Shown in pieces: positions 36,001 to 47,800 of a DNA stretch of 64,000 bases (its first letter is position 1; every line of letters starts with the position of its first letter). The notes beneath the pieces were generated by a model that saw only the letters and a program-made list of their open reading frames with translations, made no database searches and was not told the origin of the DNA. This stretch comes from Zerene cesonia (Eukaryota > Arthropoda > Insecta > Lepidoptera > Pieridae): the NCBI RefSeq assembly GCF_012273895.1, contig NC_052104.1:7936001-8000000 (forward strand), in the 5' to 3' direction. A program made the translations under genes and the position numbers.

Positions 36001-37960
36001 NNNNNNNNNNNNNNNNNNNNNNNNNNNNNNNNNNNNNNNNNNNNNNNNNNNNNNNNNNNNNNNNNNNNNNNNNNNNNNNNNNNNNNNNNNNNNNNNNNNN
36101 NNNNNNNNNNNNNNNNNNNNNNNNNNNNNNNNNNNNNNNNNNNNNNNNNNNNNNNNNNNNNNNNNNNNNNNNNNNNNNNNNNNNNNNNNNNNNNNNNNNN
36201 NNNNNNNNNNNNNNNNNNNNNNNNNNNNNNNNNNNNNNNNNNNNNNNNNNNNNNNNNNNNNNNNNNNNNNNNNNNNNNNNNNNNNNNNNNNNNNNNNNNN
36301 NNNNNNNNNNNNNNNNNNNNNNNNNNNNNNNNNNNNNNNNNNNNNNNNNNNNNNNNNNNNNNNNNNNNNNNNNNNNNNNNNNNNNNNNNNNNNNNNNNNN
36401 NNNNNNNNNNNNNNNNNNNNNNNNNNNNNNNNNNNNNNNNNNNNNNNNNNNNNNNNNNNNNNNNNNNNNNNNNNNNNNNNNNNNNNNNNNNNNNNNNNNN
36501 NNNNNNNNNNNNNNNNNNNNNNNNNNNNNNNNNNNNNNNNNNNNNNNNNNNNNNNNNNNNNNNNNNNNNNNNNNNNNNNNNNNNNNNNNNNNNNNNNNNN
36601 NNNNNNNNNNNNNNNNNNNNNNNNNNNNNNNNNNNNNNNNNNNNNNNNNNNNNNNNNNNNNNNNNNNNNNNNNNNNNNNNNNNNNNNNNNNNNNNNNNNN
36701 NNNNNNNNNNNNNNNNNNNNNNNNNNNNNNNNNNNNNNNNNNNNNNNNNNNNNNNNNNNNNNNNNNNNNNNNNNNNNNNNNNNNNNNNNNNNNNNNNNNN
36801 NNNNNNNNNNNNNNNNNNNNNNNNNNNNNNNNNNNNNNNNNNNNNNNGTAATAAATGTTATTTGCAGTTAACAATTTTCTTTTTTCTTTATTACAATATT
36901 TATGGCAAGACTAGGTATATGTAAAGAGAGGCAATAGATTCGTAAACTTGGCAGGTGTTTTGCTAAAATAATAAAGTTGACGAGACAGAAGTATCTAAGG
37001 TCGTTAAAATTGGATTTTCGGAATTGTGATATACATTTCCGATAATTGGTCCAACGGGTTTTGCGTGAAAATTAAAGTTTCCTCTTTATAATAACTAACC
37101 GCCGGAGGCCCGTTTCCTTTTCATCGCATTCGCAGAGGCACTACCTTTGCGAATGTTCATGTGCGTGAACCTACGAATGATCGCCTACTATCTGGCGAAC
37201 CATCAGCTCAGTTGTCTGCTTTGACATAAAGAACACCGTCCGCAGCTGAAGCCGTGCTGGGCGAGCACGCTGGACGCGGTGGGGCACGCGGTGCGCGCGC
37301 TGGGCGGCGCGGGCGCGGCGAGCGAGGCGGCCGCGTGGCACGCACGCGCGCTGGCGCTGCGGCCCGCGCGCGCCACCTCGCTCGCCGCGCGCGGGCTGTG
37401 CCTGGCGCTGGCCGGCCGCGCCGCGCCCGCCGCCGACGCGCTGCACGCGGCGCTGGCGCGGGAGCCCGACAACGTGGTGGCCGCCGCGCTGCTCGACGCC
37501 GTCGTCGAGCGCCTCGACCTGCTCAACGGTGGGTGCGACCTGACTGGCTGCAGATAGCTTGCCTCGTAAAGAAAGCGCGAGGCGTAGCACTATTGAGTTT
37601 ATATAACTTTGATTTTTAAGATAAAATTTATGTTAATTCAAAACGTACAAAAAGGCATTTATGAAAATACTGAAATAGACTACAATTATTTTTCAATATT
37701 CAGGTGTTGCCAATTTATAATCATTACTTCTTTTTAATTACGTTTTTCTTCATCATTTAAAAGACTATTCATTTTTTAAAAAAATGTTATTATAAGATCT
37801 ATTAAAAACCGGTTAATTGCCTTCTTTTTCAGAGGAGGAAATCCCCCAATTCCCCTTCCCCCCGGTTACCCTCTCCCTCCCCCCTCCCTCCACGCCCGTG
37901 GCGATCACCTCGCATCATGACATCACCAACACATCAGATATGAGCATGAGCTTCGATTGA
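30003..37960 (+). CDS. Cdc16: Anaphase-promoting complex subunit 6 (Cdc16/APC6), TPR protein
   Basis: Eleven exons: 30003-30092, 30289-30449, 30786-30918, 31643-31805, 31945-32078, 32621-32888, 33110-33246, 33463-33591, 34154-34342, 37246-37528, 37833-37960. All are GT-AG and in frame, giving 604 residues (human 620). It is a TPR scaffold subunit of the APC/C ubiquitin ligase, which destroys cyclin B and securin in mitosis. Signature stretches are QWTSAFFWAD, WFAVGCYYY, NEFARRYLSKACSLEP, YGHSFAADNEHDQAIAAYF and HEAGAAAYAAGDYEAAKALW. The acidic C terminus ends DMSMSFD. Exon 9 codes for an insertion-like segment (MDDSQVDKKGRWERIKRVV) just before a TPR. Its 3' edge is the first copy of an 18-bp repeat, so the exact donor is ambiguous. 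Exons 6, 9 and 10 are extremely GC-rich. Intron 9 contains an assembly gap. AATAAA lies at 38042-38047. Confidence 0.95.
30951..31254 (+). repeat. SINE copy in Cdc16 intron 3
   Basis: Plus-oriented, near full length: it opens GACGAGCACGCTTCGGCAC and ends CATGACTATGACATAAAAAA. It belongs to the subfamily with CATTTGTAGAGGCGTAAG and has lost part of the 3' block. Confidence 0.8.
32100..32250 (+). repeat. Non-autonomous element fragment, Cdc16 intron 5
   Basis: It shares TTTCACCATTAGAAAGCTGC and GTACCACGGGCGATGCCGG with the pieces at 18428 and 41150, and starts about 20 bases past the exon 5 donor. Confidence 0.5.
33854..34125. repeat. Tandem duplication of about 125 bp, Cdc16 intron 8
   Basis: Two full units start with GGTCCTTCGAGCCGGATCGA at 33854 and 33980. 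A third start at 34104 is cut short after GAGCCGGGTCCCGAG, just before exon 9. Units differ by scattered substitutions and 2 bases of length. They share ATGATGGTCTTTC/TTGAGCCC and TTTATGTTTCATCAG blocks. Confidence 0.85.
34326..34504 (+). repeat. 18-bp minisatellite across the Cdc16 exon 9 splice site
   Basis: After a founder-like GGCCGACTGAACAG, the unit GTGGGGCTCACTGAACAG repeats eight times without change (34343-34486). A ninth copy (34487-34504) has a changed end. Each unit starts with GT directly after CAG, a candidate splice donor, and 18 bases preserve the reading frame. Translated, each unit gives VGLTEQ. Confidence 0.95.
34505..34830 (+). repeat. Degenerate continuation of the minisatellite
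   Basis: Imperfect units of roughly 18-20 bases with cores like GGGGCCTACTGA and TGAATAAGTG follow the perfect array to about 34830. They contain stops in all plus frames, so this part is intronic. It looks like an older, decayed part of the same array. Confidence 0.75.
34831..35847 (+). other. Cdc16 intron 9, left part
   Basis: No exon seen. It contains a GC-richer block at 35130-35430 (including AGGGGCCAGTGCCCAGGGCC) that resembles an old transposon, a reversed partial SINE at 35528-35668 and a T-rich low-complexity run near 35760-35790 before the gap. Confidence 0.5.
35528..35668 (-). repeat. SINE copy, partial, reverse
   Basis: Contains ATGTCATAGCCGGCAACTG, GATGGTAAACGATCACCACC and ACATTCGCAAAGGTAG. 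It is a 3' half copy of the subfamily with ATTCGCAGAGGC. Confidence 0.75.
35848..36847. other. Assembly gap (1000 N) inside Cdc16 intron 9
   Basis: A fixed-size gap. Exons 9 and 10 of Cdc16 lie on opposite sides in matching phase, which supports the scaffold join. Confidence 0.98.
37101..37231 (+). repeat. SINE copy ending 14 bases before Cdc16 exon 10
   Basis: Plus-oriented 3' part of the SINE: GCCGGAGGCCCGTTTCC, GCATTCGCAGAGGCACTACC, TTTGACATAAA. Its A-rich end lies at 37231, and the exon 10 acceptor AG is at 37244-37245. The branch point of this intron may therefore lie in SINE sequence. Confidence 0.75.
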
Positions 37961-38047
37961 ACAATTACCAAGAAAAGGAAGAATAAAAAGAAATATGGCA
38001 AGAATAAAGGAGAGCCAAAGGATAAAAAAAAACATTATTAAAATAAA

Positions 38048-39792
38048 GTGAACGCTCTTTTAAATAAGTTATACAGTATGCTCGGCAATATTGATTTGTT
38101 CATTCGGAATTGGTCAAACCAATTTTTTTGTAATTTAAAAGTGTATATGTATGCCTATAAAGATAATCATAGAATTGTAATTCTGTAGGCATAATTTAAT
38201 TATGTGAAACTTTAATGTACGTGGAACTTTACTGTTAACAATTATTTTTATTAAATTTCCCAATTAGTTTATTTTTTATCAGGTTATGTTTAAAAACCTT
38301 GATTTTTTACTCGTCAAAAAGCCCCTACTATAAACCCACCAACTATAGAGAAACAGTGATCAATTCATGTATCCGTAGTTTCCGGGTATTGTGACTAAAT
38401 CGGGCCGCGGGGTTTCACCCGAGGGCAAAATCAAGTATTTCTGGTACATAAGCTACAATCACTGCCAAGTATCATCAAATTTCGTGCAGTGGTTTTCGCG
38501 TGAAAGAGCAACGTACATATATATATTCTCGCAAACTTTACTTATAGAAAAATATTAAAAGGACTAGTAGGATTAAGTTAGTCACATCTAAAATGTTCAT
38601 TCATTATTTCATGTAAGTAGCGCTCATTACATTCGAAATTGAATTTCGGATAAGTCATTTGCTAATTCTCAATGTGAATTTTGTATATAACACTATATAA
38701 TATAAGGTTATATTGATAAGAGTAGTTTTATTAAACGCTATATTTCAAATTAAATAGTTACTACACAGAACTCGCTAGCTTTTAGTTTTTAGCGTTAAGT
38801 TGCATTAAATGCCCATTTGTTTAGTTGTATAGATTTTAATACAATTTATATACTACTACTAGCCTTTCGCCAGCAGCTTCGTGCGCGTGGTCAAAAGAAT
38901 TTTCCATTAGAATTAATGAAAGAAGCGGTGAATAAAAGTATCTTGGCCACGAATGGCCCAAAATTTTTGTAGTCGAGTAAAAATGTTAAATTAAGACGTT
39001 CTAGAAGGATCGATTGATACAAATGCACCCGTAGCAATATAGCATAGCACATCTCGTGGTGCTAAGCACCCTTATGCGCTACGATTCTTGCCTCTGCACA
39101 ATGGATATATGTTGAAATTACTAATATAAAATAACAGGTACTACTCTGGCATAGCAGTAAGCCAGTAAAACTTAAGGGCTTAATATTACTACACAAGAGT
39201 AGAGCTTAAGACTTTTTGGGAAGGTGAATGATGAACATATGCCGTGAGAAGGATAGTAAATAAAAGATATATTTTTTCATAATATTTATTTGCAGTAACA
39301 TTTTTATACATTAAAATTAAAAAAGCACTTTAAAATCAGCATATTCGTAGGGATCTAAAATTCTATAAAAATCACAATTTATTAAAAGCCATTAAAACTT
39401 TAAAACGTTTCAACCGCCTAAACCGATAGGCACATTAAAATTGTTTAAAAATCGCCAAGTTTAGGCAACGCTACGAACGCATGTGCAAATCACTATTCAA
39501 TACCCGATTGGTATAATACAAAATCAACAATGATATAACATTAAATAATTAACAACGACGTGCGGTTACTAGTGGAATGCATAAAGCACGTCAAATGGAA
39601 TCATCCTTAACCTAGGTTAAAAAGCGGATGCTGGCGAAGCGCCCAACTTAATAGCGGCTCGACAACGTGCGACACGCCAAGTGTCGCGACAAGCTGTGAC
39701 GGGTTGCATCAGGTGGACTCCTGACACCTGTCAGATCCACGCGTCAAACTGACAGCCGACAGGTGTCAAAGTGACGTGTGTCAGTGTGCGGG
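38048..39792. other. Intergenic Cdc16-orb (3' ends converge)
   Basis: The region contains the Cdc16 poly-A site area, a LINE-like fragment around 38385-38545 (CCGCGGGGTTTCACCCGAGG, TCGCGTGAAAGAGCAACG), and the orb 3' UTR. The reverse of AATAAA at 39285-39290 is a likely orb poly-A signal, about 500 bases after the stop. No other gene seen. Confidence 0.5.
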
Positions 39793-42700
39793 CTAGTGCA
39801 GCGGCCACTCGCCGACCTCTTCCGCGGCGGGCTCGCTGGAGCCGCTCGCTGCGCTCGTGGATGGCGATGGCGTCACTGAAATACGATTTTTTATTTCAGC
39901 ATTTATAGATTATAACAATATACATTGTAAACTAGAAATCAACGCTAACGAAAAGTTCAAATGTAAATTTATACCAGATATCATTCAAAATTACGACAAC
40001 AAAAGCAGCTTAATTAGACATCGAATTACGCTGAATTAGTTCTGGCTAGACAACAGCATATTGTGTATACCATTCATTACTGATCCAGGGACATATCCAT
40101 AGCTCAAAGCTTGCCTTATTCTTATATCCACTAATATATGGTTAGAAGAAGGGATGAAATTGGATAACCTGTCTAAAATTCGCTCGTCAATTTCTATTAT
40201 TTTTTTATCCAAATCTAAAAGTTAATATATAGGTAGAGAGAAATCTAATGTTAAAATTTCATAGTCCTATTACAGCTTTGGACTTGTTTCCTAATCATTC
40301 ATATTGACATTCGTTTTTTGCTGCAATTTTTCCAAGTCAAAAGGTCTCGAATAGCTGACTGCCTGATAACTATCTGCCGAGTTATATTCACAAGCAACTT
40401 CATTCTGTATACTTACAATCATTAGGTGCGCCGAATCCACTAACGCTGCTTTGGTCACTGTGCGGCGATTGCCGTTGTCCGTTTCCGTTATTGCAATGTA
40501 TATTTCCGTTATTGCAATGCATATTTCCATTGCCGTTACCATTTCCATTTCCGTTGCCAATGGTGGCGGTAACGGGCTGGTTTGTCTTGAAACTTCGCAT
40601 CAGTGGCTTGTGGTTATCAGTCGGGTGTTGCCAGGCCCAACAGGAACGGCAAAAATATCTAGAATTAAATTAACATACTTTTTATTATCAAAGATATTTA
40701 AATGCAAACTATATGTCTGCCTTCAAACTAGAAATGAAATTCACAAGGTTTATGTCTCGGATATCAAGAATCCTGTTTTATCCATTTAATCGGGATAGAA
40801 TGCATCCTATCACCGCAGTCAGTTCATACCCCGTCTGTATACGAAACTTCATCAGAATCCGTTCAGTAGTTTGAGCGCGATTGACGGACAAACATCCAAA
40901 CAAACAGACTGACATTTATAACATAACGCGATTCCAGCAATATCGCTTACCTAAAACATGAAGGTTCCCGGCAAAAGTAGGGCCCTTGATGCACGTTGCA
41001 AAGTGAACACATCGAGTCCTCGAGATATGGGTCTACTTGTACCTGCAGGCAAAAATATTATTCAATACATGTAACTCGTACGACTCGACCGATTTAACGA
41101 TTTTTCATGTGCAATATTTATGTTATTTTTTACTAGCAATATGTGATTTTTAACGCTCCGGCTTCGCCCGTGGTACGTGGTCGATATTCACAAAAATTGC
41201 AGCTTTCTTATCGTGAAAGAATTTTTAAAATCGGTTCAGTGGTTTGGGTGGAAACGTTAGAAATATGCAATAGAAAAAAATTACAATATCAAAAAGTGGA
41301 TTTTTATATTTTATTAATTTTTTGGGCATCTGTTACCTTCTTGGTGAATTTGTCAGTGCGTATCTCAACGTATCCGGCGGAAATGGCGCGCACGTACGAG
41401 CGCACGTTGTTGAACGTCACGCGACCCGAGCCGATCGGGTACTTGTTCTTGTCTGTGTCAATACCTAGGTACGAGATACGAAATAAGTAAAAATGTCGTA
41501 TGAAACTAGCGTCTGCCCCGGCTTCGCCCGTGCACTAGTTATATGCCTATAGCATCAAGGGATCATGTAAAAATGCAACGGTGAGAGAAATTTTTAAGTC
41601 GGTAAAGTATTTCTTGAGATTAGCGCGGTTAAACAAACTTAATTAAAAGTAAGACGACACGCCAATTGGTGTCCTTTGATCCCAATTTAGAAGATGGCTT
41701 CACGACATTTTATTTAGACAGTGCATATACCATCAAGTTTTTACATTTACAAGCGTTTCTGGTAAAAAATATGACAAAAAGTAAACCTATTTGGATGAAA
41801 TACGTTTGATTATGTAGTATGTGTCTATCGATTAAACTATTTACAAACATGATTTTTTTATTCCATTTATTTTAATTAAAGGTGTAAATCTGATCCATTC
41901 CATTCCAGTCAAAAATGAACTGCCCTAAAAATTATCAGAACTGGATCGAATATTAATAAGACCACAACAGAATCATCCAAATCGATCCAGTCGAAAGTAT
42001 CTCGAAAGCAATAAAATAATCCAATCTAGCCTCTTCGTCAGTAAAAAAATCCAAGGTGTGTGTAGGTGTAGGTGTGTGTAGGTGCGCACTGACCGGCATA
42101 CACGACGCCCGCGAACAGGTCGTTCATGATGGCGGCGAGCGCGTGCGCGGACAGCATGCCGTGCAGCGCGCCCACGAACACCGTGCGCGCCGGCTGCAGC
42201 CGCGCCGACGCGCCGCGCACCCAGCTGCTGTCCTGCACGCTCCACGGGATCACCTCCGCCTGCGCCGCCCGCCCGCACCCGCACAAGTACAGCTCGCCTC
42301 GCCCGCACCCCCCGCACCCACCCGCGTCGAGCGGAAGGGTTGGGAAGAGCAAGGACATCCGTCCGAAACACCATACGAAACAAGCGAATGCAGCATTCGC
42401 TTTTTTATGTCACAATCGGCAAAGAAGCTATTGAGTATAGTAAGCGCTATCACTCCCCATAAATATTTACGGATGTGTAAAGCTATTTCACAGGATTAAT
42501 TCTCTGCAAATAGATTGCCGACTTAAACATCCCACTCACCGAACGAAACAACACCTATTTCAGCCTGTCTAATTGTTACTTTGCGACTAAGATTCATTAA
42601 CAAAAATTTGACTAAGAAACACGATTTCTCTAAGGATTCCATCAGAGTTATCACAATATACTTTTTAACACAAAATACTAAATATTTCTCAATTAAAAGC

Positions 42701-44777
42701 AAATTATATTCCACCTTCACCATTAGTCATCACATACCTCTTTCGACTTGCAAGTCCTCGACGAGATGCGGAAGTACCACTCGTTGCCGTTCCGGCGCGA
42801 GGCGGCCAGCAGAGCGCGCACGCAGCGCTCGTTCTCGAACGTGACGTAGGCGAAGCCCCGCGGGCCCGCCGCCCCGGAGCCCGACACCGTGCCCACGCGA
42901 CCGGGCCATTCCACACTGCAAATATAACAAGATTTTATGTTAATGTGTTGTACATTTGAAAAACGTTTAAAAAGTTTGTTATTTTCTGTTTACATTAACC
43001 AGTCTTGAGCAATTCTGAAAAACTCACGAGAAACGAAAAAGGAGTTTCGATATTCGCACAAAACTATTTTACAACATAGCGCAAAGCTATTGAATTACTT
43101 AATAGAAAAACGAATTCCTGTAAGATGTACAGCCATTTATATTTACAAAGGTCGACAATTTTCCACTGATCAAACATTTATCTAGTACTTTATAAGTACA
43201 AGGTCAAATGCAACTAGCACAATCCAACCGAACCCACCGCACTGGATGGTAGCTCCTGAGCGCCTGCATGAGCGAGTGCTCGGAGATGTCCCAGGGCAGG
43301 CCGCCCAGGAACACCTTGGGCGAGTAGCCGCCGCCGCCGTCCAGCGCGCGCGCCGGCAGCGGCCCGCTCCACACCAGCGCCGCCTCCTCGCCGCCGCCCA
43401 CCGCGCCACCTGCGGGAGATAACCTGTGCAACTTGCCTGGAAGAGATCACCATGCGACTCTCCAAACTGCATTTTGATGTGAACTGCACTATGGGCAGTT
43501 TTTTACTCGCGCCTATATAGAGGTGTGAAGTTTTTGCGAGAAATTAACTTTGAATGTAATAAGATGCCTCTATGTATATTAAAAGAGTTGTCAATAAAAA
43601 TGCGAAAGTATTTAAACGTCGCAAATAAAAATATCTTGCTTGCCACGTATTAAGACGATTGTGACAGATAAAATTTGAAAAAATAATTCATTTATAACCC
43701 TGGGAAAGGAGGAAAAGCTTTAAAAATCGTCAATCTTAAGGAACTGAAAATTACAATACGTATACGTTATAGTTATATCTAGTGACCAAAATTACGCACA
43801 CGTTACGAGTAACTGGATTACTTTTAAAGCACCATATACACATGGTTCTTACTTCAGAATTGAAACTTACAAAAAGATGCACGGCGAGGTAACAGCTCTT
43901 TTTTCCGGGTAACTGTTGGATTTTGTTCCGTGGACCAATGCGATTCAACCTGAAACAATAAATGTAATACAAAAATACACGTCTTATTCGATCGTGTACC
44001 AGACTTGCGGAATAAAGATTATTAAATGATCGATTCCCTTGCCGAATATTATAATTCACAACGTTACGAAAAATGAACTAGCCAACATATAGGCAGTTAA
44101 ATTTAATTTTGTTCACCGTTCTCCGGGCTCCGTAAGACTAGCAAAGAAAATTCAGGAAAACTTGGACAGAAAAGCGGGAAAATCATTCTTCACAAACAGC
44201 TGGTGGCGAAACGGAGTTCGTCGGGTTTGCTAATATGTTCTAAAAACATTTTAGAATAAATGCATCACGAATATTCGAGAAACTTGATTGATACAAATGG
44301 CTAGATACCGTTGTGTGATATGAGGTAGTGACAGAAGTGTGCAGCGAGTCACAACTCCGGCCGGGCGTGTGCGTGATATTCTTGGGAGGCATCGTCAGAG
44401 CCTTCTGGAACAATCGGAAGCTGTTACTTTTCTAATATCTTAAAATATACCAATTTAATTTTTTATTGTGGTAGTCGAGCACGCTTCGGCACGAATTGGG
44501 CCAGCTCGCACCGGGGAAGTACCACACCCCCACAGAAAACCGGCGTGAAATAGTGGCATGCCACTGTGTTTCGTACGGTGAGTGGGGGAGCCGGAGGCCC
44601 GTTTCCTTTTCCTCACCCGCCCCAGTCCATTCCTTTTTTCCAGTCGTTAATCCATTCCTTTTCCCTTACCCCAAAAAAGCGGGCAGCGCATTCGCAGAGG
44701 CCCTACCTTTGCGAATGTTCATGGGCGGTGGTGATCGCTTACCATCAGGCGAACCACAAGCTCAGTTGCCCGCTATG

Positions 44778-44826
<49 letters not shown>

Positions 44827-47800
44827 AGTGTCGCATTGCCCACATCGGTCTTTGCCCCTGTAGTGGGTACATTATGTGCAAAGGGCGTTATGATGATTAT
44901 CCAAATAAAAGTAAATGCCGATTATTTAGCTAAATGAATACGATCGGTTAGATGTTTGGAAATCATAGGTTTTACACTATTCCATGCCCTATATTGACTT
45001 TGCGGTCTAATGTCACGTTTAATATTTGGAATTTATTATTAGTCTTCAGGATCGAGTCAGAGTTAGCAGATAATGTTATTTCCAAAGCGTATCATAATAC
45101 CCTGTACATTACTTAGAGTATAAATCTTTTCTACAAAAAAGGCCACAGTCGTTTCAAGAGTGGCAAATACCACACCAGATTCTGAAATGGGACCGAAGAC
45201 AATCCCATCTAAACCAAAAATATCTACATCGGTTGTAAAACCATAGAGTTATCAAGGAACAAAACCATAAAAAATTTAATCGACTCCGTTTTTAAGTATG
45301 TCGGTTAAAAATAACAAATATTAGGGTGGTTAACAAAATAAACAATACAATTCGTATAGACTCGGAAAAATTAACATGAATGTACATATCCCAATTTATC
45401 TGACTCTAATAACAGCCCTAAAGAGTAAGATTTCGAAACTTTTTGAAGTCTCTTAGGATAAAACTAAAGTTGTACATAGCATTAAGACTTATGTATGAAA
45501 ATGTACGAAAGCGATCCTTACCAGGCTAGCGACAAGGTCGGTAATGCCTTGGCTGGACGGTTCCTCAGCCCAACTGCCGGGACGCGCACGCTCACTACAA
45601 CAGTTGTTTGAAGGTAATTAATGTTCAGGTACATGTTATATCACTTAATGTACAGTTTTAATGTGTGGAACTTATGATTTGCCTATGTGGAAACAAAGTG
45701 CAAAGTCCCCAGGTAAATTCTAAAGAAATTTTTAGAATTTACCTGGTACCTTTAAGTTATAGTCATTTAATGAAAAAAACATTTAAATTATCAAATACAT
45801 TCCAAATTAACCCAATGCCAGAAAAGTGCGGCATATCCCATTACTGTCCTCAACCTGCGGGTTTTCTTGCTCGGTCACTAGACATCAGATTTTTTTCAAC
45901 ATTTTAAATCCTACACTTATTAAGAAATTGAAGCCAAATCGGCTGAAATAGCTGTCTACATACAACTTCAAAATTGCAACTAACGCAAACTTGGCTCCAT
46001 ACGCATTTATTTGTTTATTACACACAAGATAAATACAGATGAACATTGAATAAAATAAAAGAACGTACAAATGGCGGTCTTATCGCTAGGTAGCGGACTC
46101 TTCCAGTCTACCGTATACCTAAAATTGTGTTATGTAAGTTTATTAGTGCTATTTAAAAATATGTTGTATGAATTACGTAGTCACCTGTAGCTTGTGAAAG
46201 CCGTCGGGTGCCGTGGCGGGAAGCAAGCAGACGGCACCAGCGAGCGGGGAGTGGGCGCTGCCTCCGGGCTCGCCGGCGTGTCCCAATGCCACTCTTCGCC
46301 TTCCTACATAATACAGACTTTAGAATTGTGCTAGACGATCGTTTCATGTTCTAGTTGCGTATTGTTATACGCTATCGGCTATACAAGTATAACTATAACC
46401 AATAACCAGTCTCAATCCTGATCGTAACTTAATAGTGACATTAAAAATATTATACGGGCTATGAAAAATAATGGTCTACAATTTCGTGTCGAAATTACAA
46501 TATTGAGTTTCGATTAGAAAAACTAATTAAATAGAATTGGGTGTCGATCTATGTCCAACTACAGTTTACTCTTTAATACTCAAAACGAAAATTGGTTATT
46601 TAAAATTTACAAAAATACAAGGACTTGAAATGTGATAGTGACAAGATAATAAGATTCGCGTCTAGAAAAATATTCTTGCCCATAATGACTGTGCGTATGG
46701 AAATGAACTTGAGGCCTAGATATTTTAGATTGACATGAAAATCTAGGGCTAGGCTAAGGATCGACGAGACGATATACGTGACGTCATTACTAACAAACTA
46801 ACGAATAGGAAAGACGTTGGTGGAAAGACGTATGGAATAATCTATATAAAATCCCTATGGAATCCAAGTCAGCTGGAAATATACGGACTAAGATTTAAAA
46901 TACGCCATAAAATAGAGCTACAAATTCAAACGGAATAATAAAATTTAATGAATGGCGACAACATTTATCATATCGAACATTTTTAGATCGTATTTTAAGC
47001 GGCGATGCACCCGACAAGGTCCAAGGAGACACTTTTCCGGGTCGCGTATTCGCGATTAAAACTACTTCTGCTTGGCATAAGCCTATACAAATAATATTAA
47101 ATTGCTAGCCCCATGCCAATAGCCGGCGATAGTCAGACGTCTGCCAAGTGCACGATTGCGAACTTTTGTAACCGAAAAGACTATTGTAACGAAAATACAC
47201 GCTTTATGTTATTCTTAATAGTGCTTAGTTTATTTGAAATGCAATAATTCTAAATTGGGCCCTAAGAAGATTGGTGTGGGCAATTTCGATAATTTATTAA
47301 TGTATTCAAATGGAATCGAAAAGTCGAAAACAATATGAAATGCATTTTATTTTTCCGTCTAACGTACGGGGAGCTTAGAAAAGCCAAATTTTGATAAAGC
47401 ACAGGGTAACAGATTCCGTGGTTGCGCCAAAAAGGAAAAGTTACGATGGCATAATATATTAGCAAGTTAAATCGGTTAATACACAGGAGTTATAAACAAT
47501 AGTTTAGTTTATTTAACATTTATACATAAGAAAACTTATAATTTGGACATTTAAATATTTAATGAAAAAAAGAATAGCTTTACGCCCTCGGTTTCGCCAG
47601 CGTAGTAAAAAAATAAGTCAACGGGTGGGTTTTTTTCACCGCGTTAAAAAGTTGCTTATCACTAGCATCCTAACCATCTCCAGACAGTATTAATCATCTC
47701 ATGAAATCGCTCCTATCTGACGTGCAAGAAAAAAAACACTTTTGCATTTATAATATTAATACGAATACAAAATTCGCACAATGCCCTACATTTTAGCATG

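Noticed and set aside
44496..44783. A 95-codon frame, with similar ones at 3440, 30973 and 60xxx
   Set aside because: These frames come from the SINE sequence and recur with each copy. No purifying pattern or protein family is visible.
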